In this document: positions 63,301 through 64,000 of the stretch, one piece after another
How the letters are laid out: each line of letters begins with the position of its first letter
Position numbering within the stretch: position 1 is the first letter of the stretch
NCBI GenBank assembly: GCA_905221605.1
Contig: CAJNDS010002533.1
Location: 132,001 to 196,000 of the forward strand
Direction: 5' to 3'
Length of the DNA stretch: 64,000 nucleotides
From: Symbiodinium natans
Taxonomy: Eukaryota > Sar > Dinophyceae > Suessiales > Symbiodiniaceae
The notes under the pieces: model-generated
Seen by the model: only the letters and a program-made list of their open reading frames with translations
Databases searched by the model: none
What the model was told of the DNA's origin: nothing
Position numbers and translations under genes: made by a program

Positions 63301-64000
63301 GTTGACCTTGAAGCACACTCCATTCGAACCAAGGCTTGATTGACCATTGGTATCGAGCGCGCACGTGCAGCGTCATGTCCACGATGTCCCCACCAGAAGA
63401 ATACTAGACTGACGTTCTAGCACATCAAGAAACAAGGGTTGCCACATGTTGCCGCATTACCACGCCTCACGAAGCCTGGTTGAAGCTGAAGAGAGCTTCT
63501 GAAGCTCCAAAAGGAAACGCTACCAGGGGATCGGCAAGGTCACTTAAGTCTAGAGCATTGTGATTGTTGACTTATGGTGTGGGTCTATCTATTTAATTGT
63601 CTTCGAAGGTAAAGCTTGTCGGTTTAGGAGTTTGATGTCGTGTGTGTTTTAGCATCTGGTGCGAAGAGCTCTTTGGAACTTCTGAGCGAAGTTTGCTGAT
63701 GGAAATTAAGGCTGCGAAAATGCATATACATATTTTATACCCATCAGGATGCACCTGACGACAGTCAACGCTCTGGGATCAGGGTTAAGGCTTGCTTAAG
63801 CGTCTCGCTGGTTTGGACGCTCGTGGCTATGCTCCACGTATTTTCACACTGCGGGCCCAGCTGTCGAAACTTCACAATCACAACAACGTTGTTCCGCCGC
63901 GATGTGCAACTCACAAGACTTATATACAATCCTCCATCGTCTTCGCATTCAGAAGTTAAACCAAGACCGATGATTCAGGCTGTTCCTCTCGTTATGCCAA
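57330..64000. other. Telomere-repeat-poor region, no supported gene
   Basis: Only two traces of CCCTAAA/TTTAGGG (about 59,660 and 62,322) and none of the HP families were seen here. ORFs up to about 145 codons exist on both strands, often overlapping, with no recognisable motif and no AG|G exon chain that I could follow. There is a small AGGCCCCGGGAGGC repeat at 57,365-57,435 and four CGTCGCTATA motifs. It could be intergenic DNA upstream of the minus-strand array, or hold a gene whose exons I could not find. Confidence 0.45.

Noticed and set aside
1-64000. Window as a chromosome end
   Set aside because: The tracts are short, scattered, in both orientations and mixed with exons, so they are interstitial.
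1-64000. Coccidian (Eimeria-like) genome, which also has many CCCTAAA rep
   Set aside because: Eimeria repeat-rich DNA is also known for CAG repeats, which are absent here; GC/GA donors, AG|G acceptors and Lys/Ala-rich tandem genes fit a dinoflagellate better. Not fully excluded.

Overview
This window reads as nuclear DNA of a dinoflagellate, probably a core dinoflagellate. It is filled with hundreds of plant/alveolate-type telomere heptamers (TTTAGGG / CCCTAAA). The plausible coding sequence is cut into very short exons (about 20-80 nt), all on the minus strand. Nearly every inferred intron ends AG|G, and the 5' donors are mostly GC or GA rather than GT. Non-canonical GC/GA donors with a G after the acceptor, TTTAGGG telomeres, Lys/Ala-rich proteins and same-strand tandem genes are known dinoflagellate traits. 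The species cannot be named. Long uninterrupted ORFs here are almost all chance readings through repeats.

Three gene starts can be placed. 'Gene 0' starts at 15,811 and runs leftwards through at least 12 phase-compatible exons to about 3,019. It has a Lys/Ala-rich start (MPPKAKR then an AK run). 'Gene 1' starts at 35,744, is followed through 8 phase-compatible exons to 27,450, and probably continues to a stop-containing exon at 16,650-16,718. 'Gene 2' starts at 47,585 and repeats the same 8 exons in the same order down to 37,232. It is a tandem paralogue whose exons match in sequence and mostly in exact length, while its introns share almost nothing. Exon-like pieces at 49.8-55.5 kb, some resembling gene 1/2 exons, suggest a further, diverged copy whose start was not found. 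No protein family is recognised for any of these genes.

More than 90% of 3-56 kb is intron or spacer made of three kinds of material. First, telomere-like tracts are usually arranged CCCTAAA - exon - TTTAGGG on the plus strand, so the intron RNA tends to start UUUAGGG and end CCCUAAA, which are complementary. Second, about a dozen families of 60-200 bp near-palindromic hairpin elements (HP-A to HP-M here) recur. At least 12 of these elements are themselves interrupted by telomere-like tracts. Third, there are AT microsatellites and long poly-C/G runs. Larger repeats include a ~2 kb foldback element (39.1-41.1 kb), a pair of ~264 bp near-identical direct repeats (19.9-21.05 kb) and a complex repeat block (11.4-12.3 kb).

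From about 57 kb to the end the texture changes: telomere-like tracts and hairpins almost vanish and no exon chain was found. This may be an intergenic or gene-cluster boundary region upstream of the minus-strand array. The first 3 kb holds repeats and no exon I can support.
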